Virus record (IMG/VR): IMGVR_UViG_3300033571_020069
Span: 1-42,681 of that record
Origin: a virus
DNA: 42,681 nt
Direction: 5' to 3' (one strand)
Under the pieces are notes generated by a model. The model did not search any database. It saw only the letters and a list, made by a program, of their open reading frames with translations, and was not told the origin of the DNA. The position numbers and the translations under genes were made by a program. Positions 25,593 to 33,795 of the stretch are shown piece by piece; position 1 is the stretch's first letter; each line of letters begins with the position of its first letter.

Positions 25593-26747
25593 TTAATTAT
25601 TTTTGTTTTTTAAATAATTTTGCACTGCTTCGTGACTCATATTTCGTATTTGTTCTGGAGATAAATCTGGTAATTCGTGTAAAGATAGGTCAAGGTCTAA
25701 TTCAGGATATTCATCATAAACAAATTCTTCAGTCTGTCCTATATTTCCATCTGCTTCAAATTTAAGGACTCGCCTTTCTTTAACTTTTTTAGGAGTCGTT
25801 TTTCTTTTGTTTTGTATCGTGTTGTAAATCTTTTCAACTGCAGGAGTATTTTCATTATTAGAGACAACTTCACTTTTTTTTTCTTCAACAGACGAAGGCT
25901 CTGAAATGCTACTATTAAGAATACGTGTTTTTTCAGAAATTTCACGTTGCATCTTGTCAAAAGCAAAACTTGAAGCTAATACTAGCGCAATTGCTAATGG
26001 ATCAAATACAAAAATTATCAGTAATAAAAAATAATTTACAATGCGATCCATTGGCAAACCTGTCAATCCACTAATGTATTTCAAAGGCCCTAATTCAGCA
26101 GCAGCGTCAGAATTATTTTCTGTTTCAATTTTTTGAACTTCAAATTTACCTATACTATCAGAGGCAATCTGAATTTTTTTAGTTAATTCATCTCTTCTCT
26201 TAATTGCATCTTCTAATTGAATTTCCAACGATTTTCTTGCTTGAGCATTATTTGATGTTGATGTTACAATCTTACCACTTTTCTTATCTACAAATTGTAC
26301 TTGTCCTGGATTCGCTAACGATTTCCTTAATTCTGAAATAGATTTTATAATTGTTTCTTTTTCAACAGAATATTCAGATTTGGATTGTTCAAATACTTTT
26401 TGTTTAGTATCAATCAATTCAATACCACGAGTTACTATTTTATCTTTATTAGCAGTCAGTTGATATGCATTACTTAAAAATCCATATATACCAGCACTTG
26501 TAATTAGTACAAGAGTTATAGTTGCTATAGTTAGGTATGTTTTAAGTAATAAATTTATTGAACTCCAATATTTATGCAATAAAGTTGCTATCACTAATTT
26601 TGCCACCTCTAAACTCGATGCCATTATTATAACTTGAGTAGATGCTCCAGCAAATAATTTACTCAACCCATATACTGAATAGAATGCAGCAGAACCACTA
26701 ACACTCAATGCGGATAACAAAATTAAATATGGTAATAATTTGTTCAT
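25593..26747 (-). CDS. Polytopic membrane protein with long coiled coil
   Basis: 384 aa. Three hydrophobic segments lie in the first ~95 residues, a coiled coil about 110-215 (VEKETIIKSISELRKSL, LEIQLEDAIKRRDELTKKI), a fourth segment about 235-262 (FLLLIIFVFDPLAIALVL), and a charged cytoplasmic tail ending in LKNKNN. The layout resembles membrane proteins of T4-like marine phages, to the best of my memory, but I know no function. A role in lysis timing or membrane remodelling would be a guess. It is the first gene after a 267-bp gap with a host-type promoter and a terminator for the previous unit. Confidence 0.65.
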   Translation of the reverse strand: MNKLLPYLILLSALSVSGSAAFYSVYGLSKLFAGASTQVIIMASSLEVAKLVIATLLHKYWSSINLLLKTYLTIATITLVLITSAGIYGFLSNAYQLTANKDKIVTRGIELIDTKQKVFEQSKSEYSVEKETIIKSISELRKSLANPGQVQFVDKKSGKIVTSTSNNAQARKSLEIQLEDAIKRRDELTKKIQIASDSIGKFEVQKIETENNSDAAAELGPLKYISGLTGLPMDRIVNYFLLLIIFVFDPLAIALVLASSFAFDKMQREISEKTRILNSSISEPSSVEEKKSEVVSNNENTPAVEKIYNTIQNKRKTTPKKVKERRVLKFEADGNIGQTEEFVYDEYPELDLDLSLHELPDLSPEQIRNMSHEAVQNYLKNKNN

Positions 26748-26896
26748 TTTTTGGCAGACTTATCCTATTATCAATACTATTAACTTTTACCGTTTATATC
26801 TTTTTTTTATATTTTTTATAAACATCTTTTATAATATTTATAAGTATTTTTTGTTTTAAATAATTTTGAAGATGTTATTATTGATAATAATGGTTG

Positions 26897-26928
26897 TAAA
26901 GTTAATACTTTTTTTTGACATATGCAAA
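26897..26928 (-). promoter_or_regulatory. Bacteroidota-type promoter for the 384-aa gene
   Basis: A TTTG (-33) at 26925-26928 and TAACTTTA (-7; consensus TAnnTTTG, last base off) at 26897-26904, 20 bp apart. The leader before the ATG is then about 140 nt, which is long. The gap otherwise shows no gene. Confidence 0.4.
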
Positions 26929-26951
26929 CTTTCAAGTGTTAAAATTTTGTT

Positions 26952-26988
26952 AAAAAATAAAAAAAAAGTCCAACAAATTGCTGGACTT
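26952..26988 (-). terminator. Rho-independent terminator after the 88-aa gene
   Basis: On the minus strand AAGTCCAGCAA pairs with TTGTTGGACTT (one G-U), followed by a run of T. It lies 27 bp past the stop of the 88-aa gene at 27015. Confidence 0.8.
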
Positions 26989-27014
26989 AATTTAACTAAT
27001 TGATTTTCAAGACG

Positions 27015-27281
27015 CTAATAGTGCATACCCCCCAACTTGTAATTTTTATTGAAGTTAGCTAATGCAAGTTCAGCAGTCTCTGATAAACGTTTTAACTCTG
27101 ATAAAGTCAGTTTGAATTCAGACCCCCCAATGCAAAATGTTCCGCATGTAGATGTTTTACTGTTATTCAAAAATTCTCTTTGAGTGTAACCTTCATCAGT
27201 TTCAAAATCAATTGTATGGAACAACTTTCCTAAATGCGCTGTTTTAGTTTGGTTTATTCCAAATCGTTGATTTACTGACAT
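27015..27281 (-). CDS. Small protein of unknown function
   Basis: 88 aa. No domain recognised. It has two Cys in STCGTFCIGG and a helical stretch LTLSELKRLSETAELAL, and ends GGMHY. It is the last gene of a unit closed by a strong terminator. The gene before it is a methyltransferase 21 bp away. Confidence 0.6.
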   Translation of the reverse strand: MSVNQRFGINQTKTAHLGKLFHTIDFETDEGYTQREFLNNSKTSTCGTFCIGGSEFKLTLSELKRLSETAELALANFNKNYKLGGMHY

Positions 27282-27302
27282 ACTAATAATTTTGTGAGTT
27301 AA

Positions 27303-27995
27303 TTAAAAAGATTCCTTTAAAACAACCAATTTTGTAACATTTGGCAAATCACTATTGTCAAATGCAAATTTGGCATTTAATCTATATAAAATTTCTGTTA
27401 TTGGTGAATATGAATAATTTAAATACCCTTCATTATATTCCTTGTCATTTAATAACATGAATACACATCCGATTTTACATAATTCAAGAGATTTGATAAT
27501 ATTCCATTCCAATAATTCATATCGTTTTAATGGATTGGTATTTACATCTGAATGAACACCATAATCTAATGTTAAGTCAGTTATATGATATACCCAATCA
27601 TATTTAATATCAGTCGGATAATCTAAACCGAATTTCTGATTTAACAAAATAAATTTATCAGGAGCTAATTCAGAATATTTTTTCTTACCAACCTCAATCA
27701 TTAATGGACTTAAATCAATTCCTGTGTATTGTATATTCGGGAATTGTTGCAACAAATGATTACCAAAATCTCCGCGACCACATCCAATATCTAATATTGT
27801 TTCGTATCCGGTATTGATTGTAAAGTATTGAGCTGAACGATACACACTATATTGTATTTCATCGTATGCGTATCCTAAAACTATTGAATCGTTTAATAAA
27901 TAATTAGGATACTCGTCAGATGCTTGTTCAGATTTTACATCCGTTTGAGGTTGTAATGTACTTGTGCTTGTATTAATATCTGAAAACTTTTTCAT
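27303..27995 (-). CDS. Class I SAM-dependent methyltransferase
   Basis: 230 aa. Motif I LDIGCGRGDFG at 68-78 and TGIDLSP at 91-97 define the SAM site. The order is typical of small-molecule or RNA/protein methyltransferases rather than DNA ones; no NPPY/DPPY motif is visible. The C-terminal half lacks a recognisable target domain. The first 30 residues are Ser/Thr-rich and probably flexible. A GATATTTAT element 16 nt upstream of the ATG suggests late expression. Confidence 0.8.
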   Translation of the reverse strand: MKKFSDINTSTSTLQPQTDVKSEQASDEYPNYLLNDSIVLGYAYDEIQYSVYRSAQYFTINTGYETILDIGCGRGDFGNHLLQQFPNIQYTGIDLSPLMIEVGKKKYSELAPDKFILLNQKFGLDYPTDIKYDWVYHITDLTLDYGVHSDVNTNPLKRYELLEWNIIKSLELCKIGCVFMLLNDKEYNEGYLNYSYSPITEILYRLNAKFAFDNSDLPNVTKLVVLKESF

Positions 27996-28011
27996 GCAAA
28001 ACTATTTTTAA

Positions 28012-28018
28012 ATAAATA
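28012..28018 (-). promoter_or_regulatory. Candidate late promoter core (TATTTAT) for the methyltransferase unit
   Basis: Minus strand reads AAGATATTTATTTAAAAATAG, 16 nt before the ATG at 27995, in a 33-bp gap. Confidence 0.45.
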
Positions 28019-28028
28019 TCTTTTTTTT

Positions 28029-28295
28029 TCATTTTTCCGTTGATTTTAAATTGCCACGATTTAAAATATTCAAATTAGTATAAATCTGTGCTGCAATTTT
28101 TTGAGTTAATTCCGAATCAATATAATAATCTGAACTTTTGTTATCAACTTTGATAAAATGATGCTCTACACCACTTTCCATTCTGACATTATATACTTTA
28201 GATTTTTGTTTAGTGACCTGACCTACAACTACGCCTATTTTTTTTATATTGTGGTCACTTACAATTACTTGTTTCCCAATTTTAAAATTTGTCAT
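28029..28295 (-). CDS. Small KOW/SH3-like protein
   Basis: 88 aa. The first 60 residues form a compact beta pattern (IGKQVIVSDHNIKKIGVVVG, SKVYNVRMESGVEHHFIK) like a KOW or SH3-type barrel, and the tail is helical. Such small domains often bind nucleic acid or protein, but the match is only by pattern. A host-type promoter lies upstream, so it may be an early gene. Confidence 0.5.
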   Translation of the reverse strand: MTNFKIGKQVIVSDHNIKKIGVVVGQVTKQKSKVYNVRMESGVEHHFIKVDNKSSDYYIDSELTQKIAAQIYTNLNILNRGNLKSTEK

Positions 28296-28312
28296 ATTTT
28301 TATATATTTTGC

Positions 28313-28343
28313 GAAATATACAATTATTTTTTGAATAAACAAA
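28313..28343 (-). promoter_or_regulatory. Bacteroidota-type promoter for the 88-aa KOW-like gene
   Basis: TTTG at 28340-28343 and TATATTTC (-7, one mismatch to TAnnTTTG) at 28313-28320, 19 bp apart, in the 53-bp gap. This leaves a leader of about 10-15 nt. Confidence 0.5.
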
Positions 28344-28348
28344 ATATT

Positions 28349-29281
28349 TTACAAACTTTTTAGCATCGTTACTAATGCAGCTTGAGGAGATACATCTGTT
28401 TTATCTTTTCTGACATTTGTATGCGAAAGTACCCCAGTAATTTTTCCGCCTGTTGCATCCTTTGAATGTTCAAATGCTTCTGCAGGTGACATTTTACTCA
28501 ATCTTTCTTTCAATCCTTTACCTAAATCGATATTGTATTTTGTTGATATCATTTGTAAAAGACTCTCTAAACTATCAATTTGCTTTTGAGTGTATTTATG
28601 CCAATATTGATACCCCCTAAATTTAAATCCCAAATCCTCAACATATTTTGAAGGGACTTCTTGATTTGTATATGTGTAAAATTTTCCATTTTTTTGTGTC
28701 AAATATCCAAAATTACAAATTTCAATACCGATTGAAGTTTTGTGCATTTCAAAATTTATACCATCTTTTGATGTGCTCCCTAAATGCCAACCGAAATACT
28801 CATCAGGAATACATTTAACTATCTCACCATCAAATTTAGCATCATTTGTTTTTAAATTTATACCACCTATTACAAAATGAGTTCCAATTTTACCTCTATC
28901 ATCATTTTCCCAACTTTTTATAGTCGCATAAGGATCATTCCAACCTGAAGTGTGGTGTAAAAATATCTGTTTTCTATTTTTTATTTTACCATATTCAGTC
29001 ACATATTCATCTGAAGATAACATATATTCATCAATTTCATATGCAACACCACTTTCAGTCAAATCGGTTGATGCATCAGAATCTTTTGTTTCAATTTCAA
29101 TTGATTCCAAATTGTATCGTTTTGAAAATGCACTTAATGTATCATCTGTCAATTCACCTGTTGCAGGTATTCCTAATTTAATTTGAAAATTTTTAATTCC
29201 AGCTTTTGTAAATTCATCGTACACGCCAGTTTCTTCGAAACCTAAAATATTTTGTATTTTGCAAATTATATCTGAATTCAT
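28349..29281 (-). CDS. Endolysin: peptidoglycan-binding domain plus N-acetylmuramoyl-L-alanine amidase
   Basis: 310 aa. Residues 1-55 are a peptidoglycan-binding domain (VYDEFTKAGIKNFQIKLGIP, GELTDDTLSAFSKRYN). From ~100 comes an Amidase_2 domain: QIFLHHTSGW (zinc His), IGTHFVIGG, FGWHLGS, SIGIEICNFGYL and the C-terminal ligand set SHTNVRKDKTDVSP. It cleaves the amide between N-acetylmuramic acid and L-alanine to release virions. No signal peptide is present, so a holin or another export route is needed. The start has an AAAGGA ribosome site. Confidence 0.92.
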   Translation of the reverse strand: MNSDIICKIQNILGFEETGVYDEFTKAGIKNFQIKLGIPATGELTDDTLSAFSKRYNLESIEIETKDSDASTDLTESGVAYEIDEYMLSSDEYVTEYGKIKNRKQIFLHHTSGWNDPYATIKSWENDDRGKIGTHFVIGGINLKTNDAKFDGEIVKCIPDEYFGWHLGSTSKDGINFEMHKTSIGIEICNFGYLTQKNGKFYTYTNQEVPSKYVEDLGFKFRGYQYWHKYTQKQIDSLESLLQMISTKYNIDLGKGLKERLSKMSPAEAFEHSKDATGGKITGVLSHTNVRKDKTDVSPQAALVTMLKSL

Positions 29282-29290
29282 AATAATCCT

Positions 29291-29791
29291 TTATGGTAAT
29301 GATTGTAATAAAGCTCCAGTCCATGGGGTTGTCAATCCTGTATAATAATTTGTATATGTGCCTGTCAATGTTAAAATGTGAGCTCTAGACGCTGCCATGA
29401 ACATTTGCATAAAACCTTGAGCATTATTATTATTAGGTATTGCAGGGCCCTTGAAAATACCAGTTGATGTTATAACAACAACACCTGTCGGACCAACACA
29501 AACTTGCCCCGACCAATATAATTTTATTATCGGGCTTATCAATTTAAATATGTTTATTTTTACATAAGACCCTGCTCTTCGTTGCGCCTCAAATACAAGC
29601 TGCATTCCAGCTATTAACAATGGAATTCGTAACCCCCCAGATACAAATTTTCCACCCCCTGTCATAGTTTCTACATGATTTATAACTAAATTATTGTATG
29701 CACGAGCAATTGTTATTGCTTGCTTGTACTTATTAAGATGTGGAGGTCTTAAAGTTTTTAAACATTCTAATTTAAATAATCGATAACTCAT
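29291..29791 (-). CDS. Conserved phage protein, probable virion component
   Basis: 166 aa, with a central Gly/Thr/Ile-rich part (YWSGQVCVGPTGVVVITSTG) and LTGTYTNYYTGLTTPWTG near the end. I have seen similar sequence in large marine phages, but cannot name the function. The ATG overlaps the stop of the beta-helix gene by 4 bp, so the two are translationally coupled, and they may form one structure. Confidence 0.6.
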   Translation of the reverse strand: MSYRLFKLECLKTLRPPHLNKYKQAITIARAYNNLVINHVETMTGGGKFVSGGLRIPLLIAGMQLVFEAQRRAGSYVKINIFKLISPIIKLYWSGQVCVGPTGVVVITSTGIFKGPAIPNNNNAQGFMQMFMAASRAHILTLTGTYTNYYTGLTTPWTGALLQSLP

Positions 29792-30702
29792 TGCTCATTA
29801 CTATAAAATTCTGTTTTTAAATTGTAATCTTCATAATAAGATTGATTAGAGTGATTGCCTTCAGTAATAACATATCTACCGCTTAATCTGCAATTATCAA
29901 CATACGAATCACCTTGTATTTGTGAAGCGTCTTTTAGTATAGAATTATTTACACTACAATTTCCCCTAATAAATGCGCCAGTTTCCAATATAGTATTTGT
30001 TACAATTGCATTTTCAAATATCATTGCAGAATTTTTAACTTGTGTGTTTGTTAATTTTGCATTACCTTTAACTTCACATAAATCTTGTAATGTACTTTTT
30101 ACGATTTGGCAATTCCCATGTATTCTAGCATAATTTTTAATTCTTGAACATTCTATTTTGGAATTTCCAAAAAGTAAGGCACTTTCTGTAACTAACGATC
30201 CGTTCAAAAGTTTAGCGTCATCAAATATTCGTGACCTATTTCCAAGCCAAACAGGATTTTCAGAATCGAAATTATCAATTGATTGGGCATATCCCCCTAT
30301 TGTATGAATTTCAATAGTTCGAGTATCCATTATATTTTTACAATTCTCAATTTTTAGATTTAAATCGTCTAAAATGGAATTCAAATTTTCAAGTAATTTT
30401 TCTTTATTTTGAATATCATTTCTCAACTCATTAACACGTTTAAATTCTTCCTTTAAAGTTAATTCGTCAATTACCTGTGATAAATTTTGAATCTCTTCAT
30501 TTAAATCACTTATTATTAGTTGATTCGTATCTTTTTTTTCTTGAAGTGATTTAAGCTCACTCAAAATTTCAGAATCGTATCTATCAAGTTTGAACGTCTT
30601 CATCGATATGACTCTATATAATTTTGTGTCTTTTTTTGTTATCGGATGTTTAAATACAATTGTATCTGAATCCAATAATCCTATGTATTCATTTTGAACC
30701 AT
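29788..30702 (-). CDS. Coiled coil plus left-handed beta-helix repeat protein
   Basis: 304 aa. Residues about 40-110 form a coiled coil (LKSLQEKKDTNQLIISDLNE, RNDIQNKEKLLENLNSILDD). From ~125 to ~290 short repeats follow, such as GNCQIVKSTL, GNAKLTNTQV and GDSYVDNCRL, giving a left-handed beta-helix (hexapeptide/pentapeptide-like). T4-like phages carry comparable proteins with G-N-A-x-V repeats. A spike or scaffold role is possible. AAAAAGG lies ~8 nt before the ATG. Confidence 0.75.
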   Translation of the reverse strand: MVQNEYIGLLDSDTIVFKHPITKKDTKLYRVISMKTFKLDRYDSEILSELKSLQEKKDTNQLIISDLNEEIQNLSQVIDELTLKEEFKRVNELRNDIQNKEKLLENLNSILDDLNLKIENCKNIMDTRTIEIHTIGGYAQSIDNFDSENPVWLGNRSRIFDDAKLLNGSLVTESALLFGNSKIECSRIKNYARIHGNCQIVKSTLQDLCEVKGNAKLTNTQVKNSAMIFENAIVTNTILETGAFIRGNCSVNNSILKDASQIQGDSYVDNCRLSGRYVITEGNHSNQSYYEDYNLKTEFYSNEQ

Positions 30703-30713
30703 GTGTAACCTTT

Positions 30714-31373
30714 TTATTCGTTTAATAATTTTAAAATCCTTGATACTGCTTCATGCCTATGATTTTCAATTAATTCTGTTACATAGACATAATCAGAATT
30801 TGATATTTTATATATATCATTTACAGCTGACATATTTTTTGTTTGCAAATCTATTTGATTTGGGTCTCCACAAAATATCATTATACTATTTTGACCTAAT
30901 CTACCTATTGCCATCTGTAATTGCATTTTAGTTAAATTTTGATATTCATCAACAATACAGACAGCATTGTCAAATGTCTGCCCTCTGAAGTGGGTTAATG
31001 CAATTAATTCTACAGTCCCATCTTCATACATAGTTTCTATTTTTTTATTATCATACAATTTTAAGAGATTTGATTTTATTGGAACCATCCAAGGTTCCAT
31101 TTTTTCCTTTAAATCTCCTGGCAAAAATCCGTTATTTTCAGTAGATACTGATGGGCGAGTTATTATGATTTTTGATTTTTCTCGTTTAAAAACAAGATCT
31201 AATGCTACTTGGCACGCTAACATTGTTTTTCCACATCCTGCTTCACCATGTATAAAATTGTATGCATGATGTATTATATTTGCTTTAGCCTCCTTTTGCT
31301 CATCACTTAATTTAATTTTAAAATTGATTGGTCCTTTTGGTACGCGCTTTTGTTTTAGTTGTTCTTCGGTCAT
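30714..31373 (-). CDS. phoH: PhoH-family ATPase
   Basis: 219 aa. Walker A GEAGCGKT at 43-50, then IITRPSVSTENNGFLPGDLKEKMEPW, Walker B AVCIVDEYQNL at 137-147 and GDPNQ at 169-173 fit PhoH. PhoH proteins are P-loop ATPases common in phages of marine and Bacteroidota hosts; the true role (RNA helicase or phosphate stress) is unclear. It overlaps the cupin-like gene by 4 bp. Confidence 0.92.
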   Translation of the reverse strand: MTEEQLKQKRVPKGPINFKIKLSDEQKEAKANIIHHAYNFIHGEAGCGKTMLACQVALDLVFKREKSKIIITRPSVSTENNGFLPGDLKEKMEPWMVPIKSNLLKLYDNKKIETMYEDGTVELIALTHFRGQTFDNAVCIVDEYQNLTKMQLQMAIGRLGQNSIMIFCGDPNQIDLQTKNMSAVNDIYKISNSDYVYVTELIENHRHEAVSRILKLLNE

Positions 31374-31645
31374 TCCTTTTCCTCTGTTATCAAAATAATA
31401 AGATCTTCAGAACCTTTTATTACTCTATGAAAACTATATTTTGGTATATAAATTTTCATACCATCACTTAATGAGATTGGCAATTCATCTTCACTTTGAA
31501 ATTTCCAACCACCTGCTTGAATTATTTCTACTAATCTATTTTGTTTATCACGATGCCATACTAATTCATCTGTCTCGACATCACATGATAACACGCGTTT
31601 AAAACTATTTTTTGTAATCTTTTCTTGTGTATATACCATTACCAA
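31370..31645 (-). CDS. Cupin-like protein
   Basis: 91 aa. The sequence VETDELVWHRDKQNRLVEII, GGWKFQSEDELPISLSDGM, IYIPKYSFHRVIKG follows a small cupin barrel with His pairs (WHRD and FHRV). Such proteins appear beside PhoH in many phages. Metal binding at the two His is expected, but the reaction is unknown. It is coupled to PhoH by a 4-bp overlap, and starts inside the 3' end of the 192-aa gene. Confidence 0.7.
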   Translation of the reverse strand: MVMVYTQEKITKNSFKRVLSCDVETDELVWHRDKQNRLVEIIQAGGWKFQSEDELPISLSDGMKIYIPKYSFHRVIKGSEDLIILITEEKE

Positions 31646-32217
31646 AAAGTATTCATATTGTTACCTAAACCTAAACTTTTTGCGTATCTTGGCAACCTAC
31701 ACGCCCAGTATCCAGCACTTGTTTTGTCTGTTTTTTGAGCGCACTTATGCCTATCTGCAAATGCTTTTCTGCGTTTTGAGTCTCTGAATTTTACTGCTAA
31801 CGACCCACCACCATCCTTTGCACCAAAGGATATTTTTCGTGTGTTTCCGCTTTTAGGATCTTTGACATATACATAAAACTTTTTTGACCCGCCTCGTTTT
31901 GGTTTATTTAACTCAACATCTTTACCGGCATATTCAGATTCAACTAATGGTAAATCTAATGGTACTTGTGAGCCGTTATAATCGGCAAATTTGCCTAAAT
32001 CTGTTTCTAATATGAAATGGTCGTTATTATTATAATAAAAGCCCGACAACCACAGTTGACGAGCTTCATTAATAACATCAAAAAATTTTTTGCTTCCGTG
32101 TCTAAAAACGTTATTGCTTATAGGAATTTCATTATCAATATGATATTTTAAATCTTCTGAAACAACTATTTTAGACTCATTAATATACTTTTCAAGTAAA
32201 CTTTTAAGCGTTACCAT
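31639..32217 (-). CDS. Conserved phage protein (RHKC..GYWxCRLPRY type) with capsid-targeting-like N-terminus
   Basis: 192 aa. The last ~85 residues (KRGGSKKFYVYVKDP, NTRKISFGAK, FADRHKCAQKTDKTSAGYW, CRLPRYAK) are a domain I recognise from many large phages, without known function; two Cys and His hint at a metal site. The N-terminus MVTLKSLLEKYINE matches the basic helix plus I-x-E signature of the other candidates, so this may be an internal virion protein. An AAGG site lies before the ATG. Confidence 0.75.
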   Translation of the reverse strand: MVTLKSLLEKYINESKIVVSEDLKYHIDNEIPISNNVFRHGSKKFFDVINEARQLWLSGFYYNNNDHFILETDLGKFADYNGSQVPLDLPLVESEYAGKDVELNKPKRGGSKKFYVYVKDPKSGNTRKISFGAKDGGGSLAVKFRDSKRRKAFADRHKCAQKTDKTSAGYWACRLPRYAKSLGLGNNMNTFW

Positions 32218-32233
32218 GATTGCCTTGTTTCAT

Positions 32234-32240
32234 ATAAATA
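32234..32240 (-). promoter_or_regulatory. Candidate late promoter core (TATTTAT) within a palindrome
   Basis: Minus strand reads TTTCATATTTATATGAAA at 32228-32245, a near-perfect palindrome (8-bp arms). The core is 16 nt before the ATG at 32217, with AAGG in between. Confidence 0.5.
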
Positions 32241-32277
32241 TGAAATACGAAGCAGTTTATTTTGGTTTTAGTAAATT

Positions 32278-32544
32278 TTAATTATCCAAAGGATTATATT
32301 CTTCAGAACCGGTTTTTATTGCGTTTACCATTTGATATACAGCAGTTGTTTTTATACCAATACCATTTTCTTTAACAACAGTTATCGTTTCTGGAAGAAT
32401 CATCGCATTATTATCAGACAATTCTGATATATACAAAGCTTGCGTTATATTGTCAACATCATCTCCCTCATATAAAAACAATGGAAATGGGATTGCAGTA
32501 TTTTTTATTTGCTGTATTTTAAGTGGATGTAAGGTGTTATTCAT
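32278..32544 (-). CDS. Small protein of unknown function
   Basis: 88 aa, mixed alpha/beta, with ALYISELSDNNAMILPETIT in the middle. No family recognised. A TATTTAT core lies 17 nt before the ATG and an AGGGA site lies closer. Confidence 0.55.
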   Translation of the reverse strand: MNNTLHPLKIQQIKNTAIPFPLFLYEGDDVDNITQALYISELSDNNAMILPETITVVKENGIGIKTTAVYQMVNAIKTGSEEYNPLDN

Positions 32545-32556
32545 TTGTATCCCTGT

Positions 32557-32862
32557 TTATAATAAATATTTTTTAGCAGGCATAGGAACAACTTTTAAAT
32601 CACCTAATTTATAATAAGAGTAATGTTTTTTGTAAATAGTATTAGAAAGTTTAGATGCGATTTTGTTGGAATTGAAATCATTAGTTAAAATTTTGTTAAG
32701 ATTTACCTGATATTTTTTTGTATGTGAATCTAGTTCATTTTTTGTCGATACTTCACAACAAATAGCAGAATCAGCCATTTGACTTAAATTTAATAATGGA
32801 TCCTTAACAAACCCAACAAACGCACCCTTTTTATCAATTATCTTAAATACGACATCTATCAT
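32557..32862 (-). CDS. Small protein of unknown function
   Basis: 101 aa, beta then helical, ending in MPAKKYLL. No domain recognised. The start overlaps the stop of the 49-aa gene (ATGA overlap), so the two are coupled. Confidence 0.6.
   Translation of the reverse strand: MIDVVFKIIDKKGAFVGFVKDPLLNLSQMADSAICCEVSTKNELDSHTKKYQVNLNKILTNDFNSNKIASKLSNTIYKKHYSYYKLGDLKVVPMPAKKYLL
32562..32568 (-). promoter_or_regulatory. Candidate late promoter core (TATTTAT) for the 88-aa gene
   Basis: Minus strand reads AAATATTTATTATAAACAGG, within the last codons (Tyr-Leu-Leu-stop) of the upstream gene and 17 nt before the ATG at 32544. Confidence 0.4.
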
Positions 32863-33008
32863 ATCCCAAGCGTATCTTGATATTCATCATCTTCCTCATT
32901 GTCAAAATGTAAATTGATATCCTCAAGAGCACTTGAAATTACATAATACGTTAGTGTGCAAGCTAAAATTGGTAATAGAATAATTGCACCGACTATTAAT
33001 TTTGTCAT
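32859..33008 (-). CDS. 49-aa single-pass membrane protein
   Basis: ATG at 33006-33008 gives a 49-residue reading frame with a TGA at 32859-32861. Residues 4-25 are hydrophobic (LIVGAIILLPILACTLTYYV), followed by an acidic tail (DNEEDDEYQDTLGI). The LAC could serve as a lipobox, but hydrophobic residues after it favour a membrane anchor. The last four bases overlap the next start (ATGA). Such small membrane proteins can act as holin or anti-defence elements; no evidence here. Confidence 0.65.
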   Translation of the reverse strand: MTKLIVGAIILLPILACTLTYYVISSALEDINLHFDNEEDDEYQDTLGI

Positions 33009-33021
33009 AACTTTTTATTTT

Positions 33022-33432
33022 TTATTTTGGATTAAACGGATCGTTGTTTATAAAATTTTCATTGTAACGTTTCTTTTCAGCGTAATTTAATGGTGTTCGT
33101 TTTGATATAGGTATTGATACTGTTATTGAACCTAACACGCCACCTATAAATGTCATCCATGCATCCAATCCCTCGACAGTACCAGTACCAGTGCGATAAT
33201 CATAATATTCTTTACCGCCTGCTACTAATGCTGATGTTAAAATTCCCCATGCATGAGGATTTTTTGAATTACATAAATCTGCAATTGCAGTTATACTTGC
33301 ACCTGTCATATAACCAGCACCTAAATGAAGCAATTTGTCTTGTGAAAATACTTCTTTAACTGGATAAATATGTTGAGAATGCGCATTTGTAAAACAAATT
33401 GATAATAGGATAAATAAAAATAACTCTTTCAT
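33022..33432 (-). CDS. Secreted YfiM-like (DUF2279-like) protein
   Basis: 136 aa from the ATG at 33430-33432; I prefer it to the earlier ATG at 33447 because it puts a signal peptide at the very start (MKELFLFILLSICFTNAHS, cleavage before Q). The mature part has QDKLLHLGAGYMTGA, GILTSALVAGGKEYYDYR and WMTFIGGVLGSI, similar to the YfiM/DUF2279 membrane-associated proteins, which have three hydrophobic stretches. Its stop is 13 bp upstream of the 49-aa gene start. Its function is unknown. Confidence 0.65.
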   Translation of the reverse strand: MKELFLFILLSICFTNAHSQHIYPVKEVFSQDKLLHLGAGYMTGASITAIADLCNSKNPHAWGILTSALVAGGKEYYDYRTGTGTVEGLDAWMTFIGGVLGSITVSIPISKRTPLNYAEKKRYNENFINNDPFNPK

Positions 33433-33453
33433 ATCAATATATATCATCTAAAT

Positions 33454-33479
33454 AAAAAAAGGAGCAGATATACTGCTCC
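33454..33479 (-). terminator. Rho-independent terminator downstream of tRNA-Trp
   Basis: Minus strand: GGAGCAG, loop TATAT, CTGCTCC, then seven T. It sits 11 bp past the tRNA-Trp 3' end and before the signal-peptide gene, so the tRNA is the last part of its transcript. Confidence 0.85.
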
Positions 33480-33489
33480 AAGTAATTTG

Positions 33490-33561
33490 CGCCGCTGTAA
33501 GGATTCGAACCTTCATCCTCGGTTTTGGAGACCGATATTCTGCCAATTGAACTACAGCGAC
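33490..33561 (-). tRNA. tRNA-Trp (anticodon CCA)
   Basis: The 72-nt cloverleaf has acceptor GTCGCTG/CAGCGGC, anticodon loop CTCCAAA closed by TCGGT/ACCGA, and a T-arm with GGTTCGAATCC. The anticodon CCA reads UGG. CCA is not encoded at the 3' end. Confidence 0.93.
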
Positions 33562-33570
33562 AACCTTCGA

Positions 33571-33762
33571 TTAAAGAGATTCTACAGTAATAGTATCAAC
33601 AGCTGTACCGGTTGAATCGACAGGAGTTTGAACTTGTTCTGTTGCACATTTAGTACAACATTCTTCAGTTACACAATTTGTGCAGTCGCATTGTGATTTG
33701 CAACCAACAACCACCATAACTACTACTAATAGAATCGCTCCAAGAATTGCTTTGATTTTCAT
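33571..33762 (-). CDS. Small Cys-rich lipoprotein
   Basis: 63 aa. A signal peptide with lipobox VVGC (Cys at 21) precedes a Cys-rich mature part: KSQCDCTNCVTEECCTKC. Eight Cys counting the lipid-anchor Cys is very dense for a phage protein; they could bind metal or form disulfides. The tail is Thr/Val-rich. It lies just upstream of tRNA-Trp and downstream of the 86-aa gene. Confidence 0.75.
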   Translation of the reverse strand: MKIKAILGAILLVVVMVVVGCKSQCDCTNCVTEECCTKCATEQVQTPVDSTGTAVDTITVESL

Positions 33763-33795
33763 AAACTTTAAAAATTTTGAGGTTAAAAAATAAAA

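Noticed and set aside
33433-33447. Earlier ATG of the YfiM-like gene
   Set aside because: It would add five residues before the signal peptide; the inner ATG fits better.
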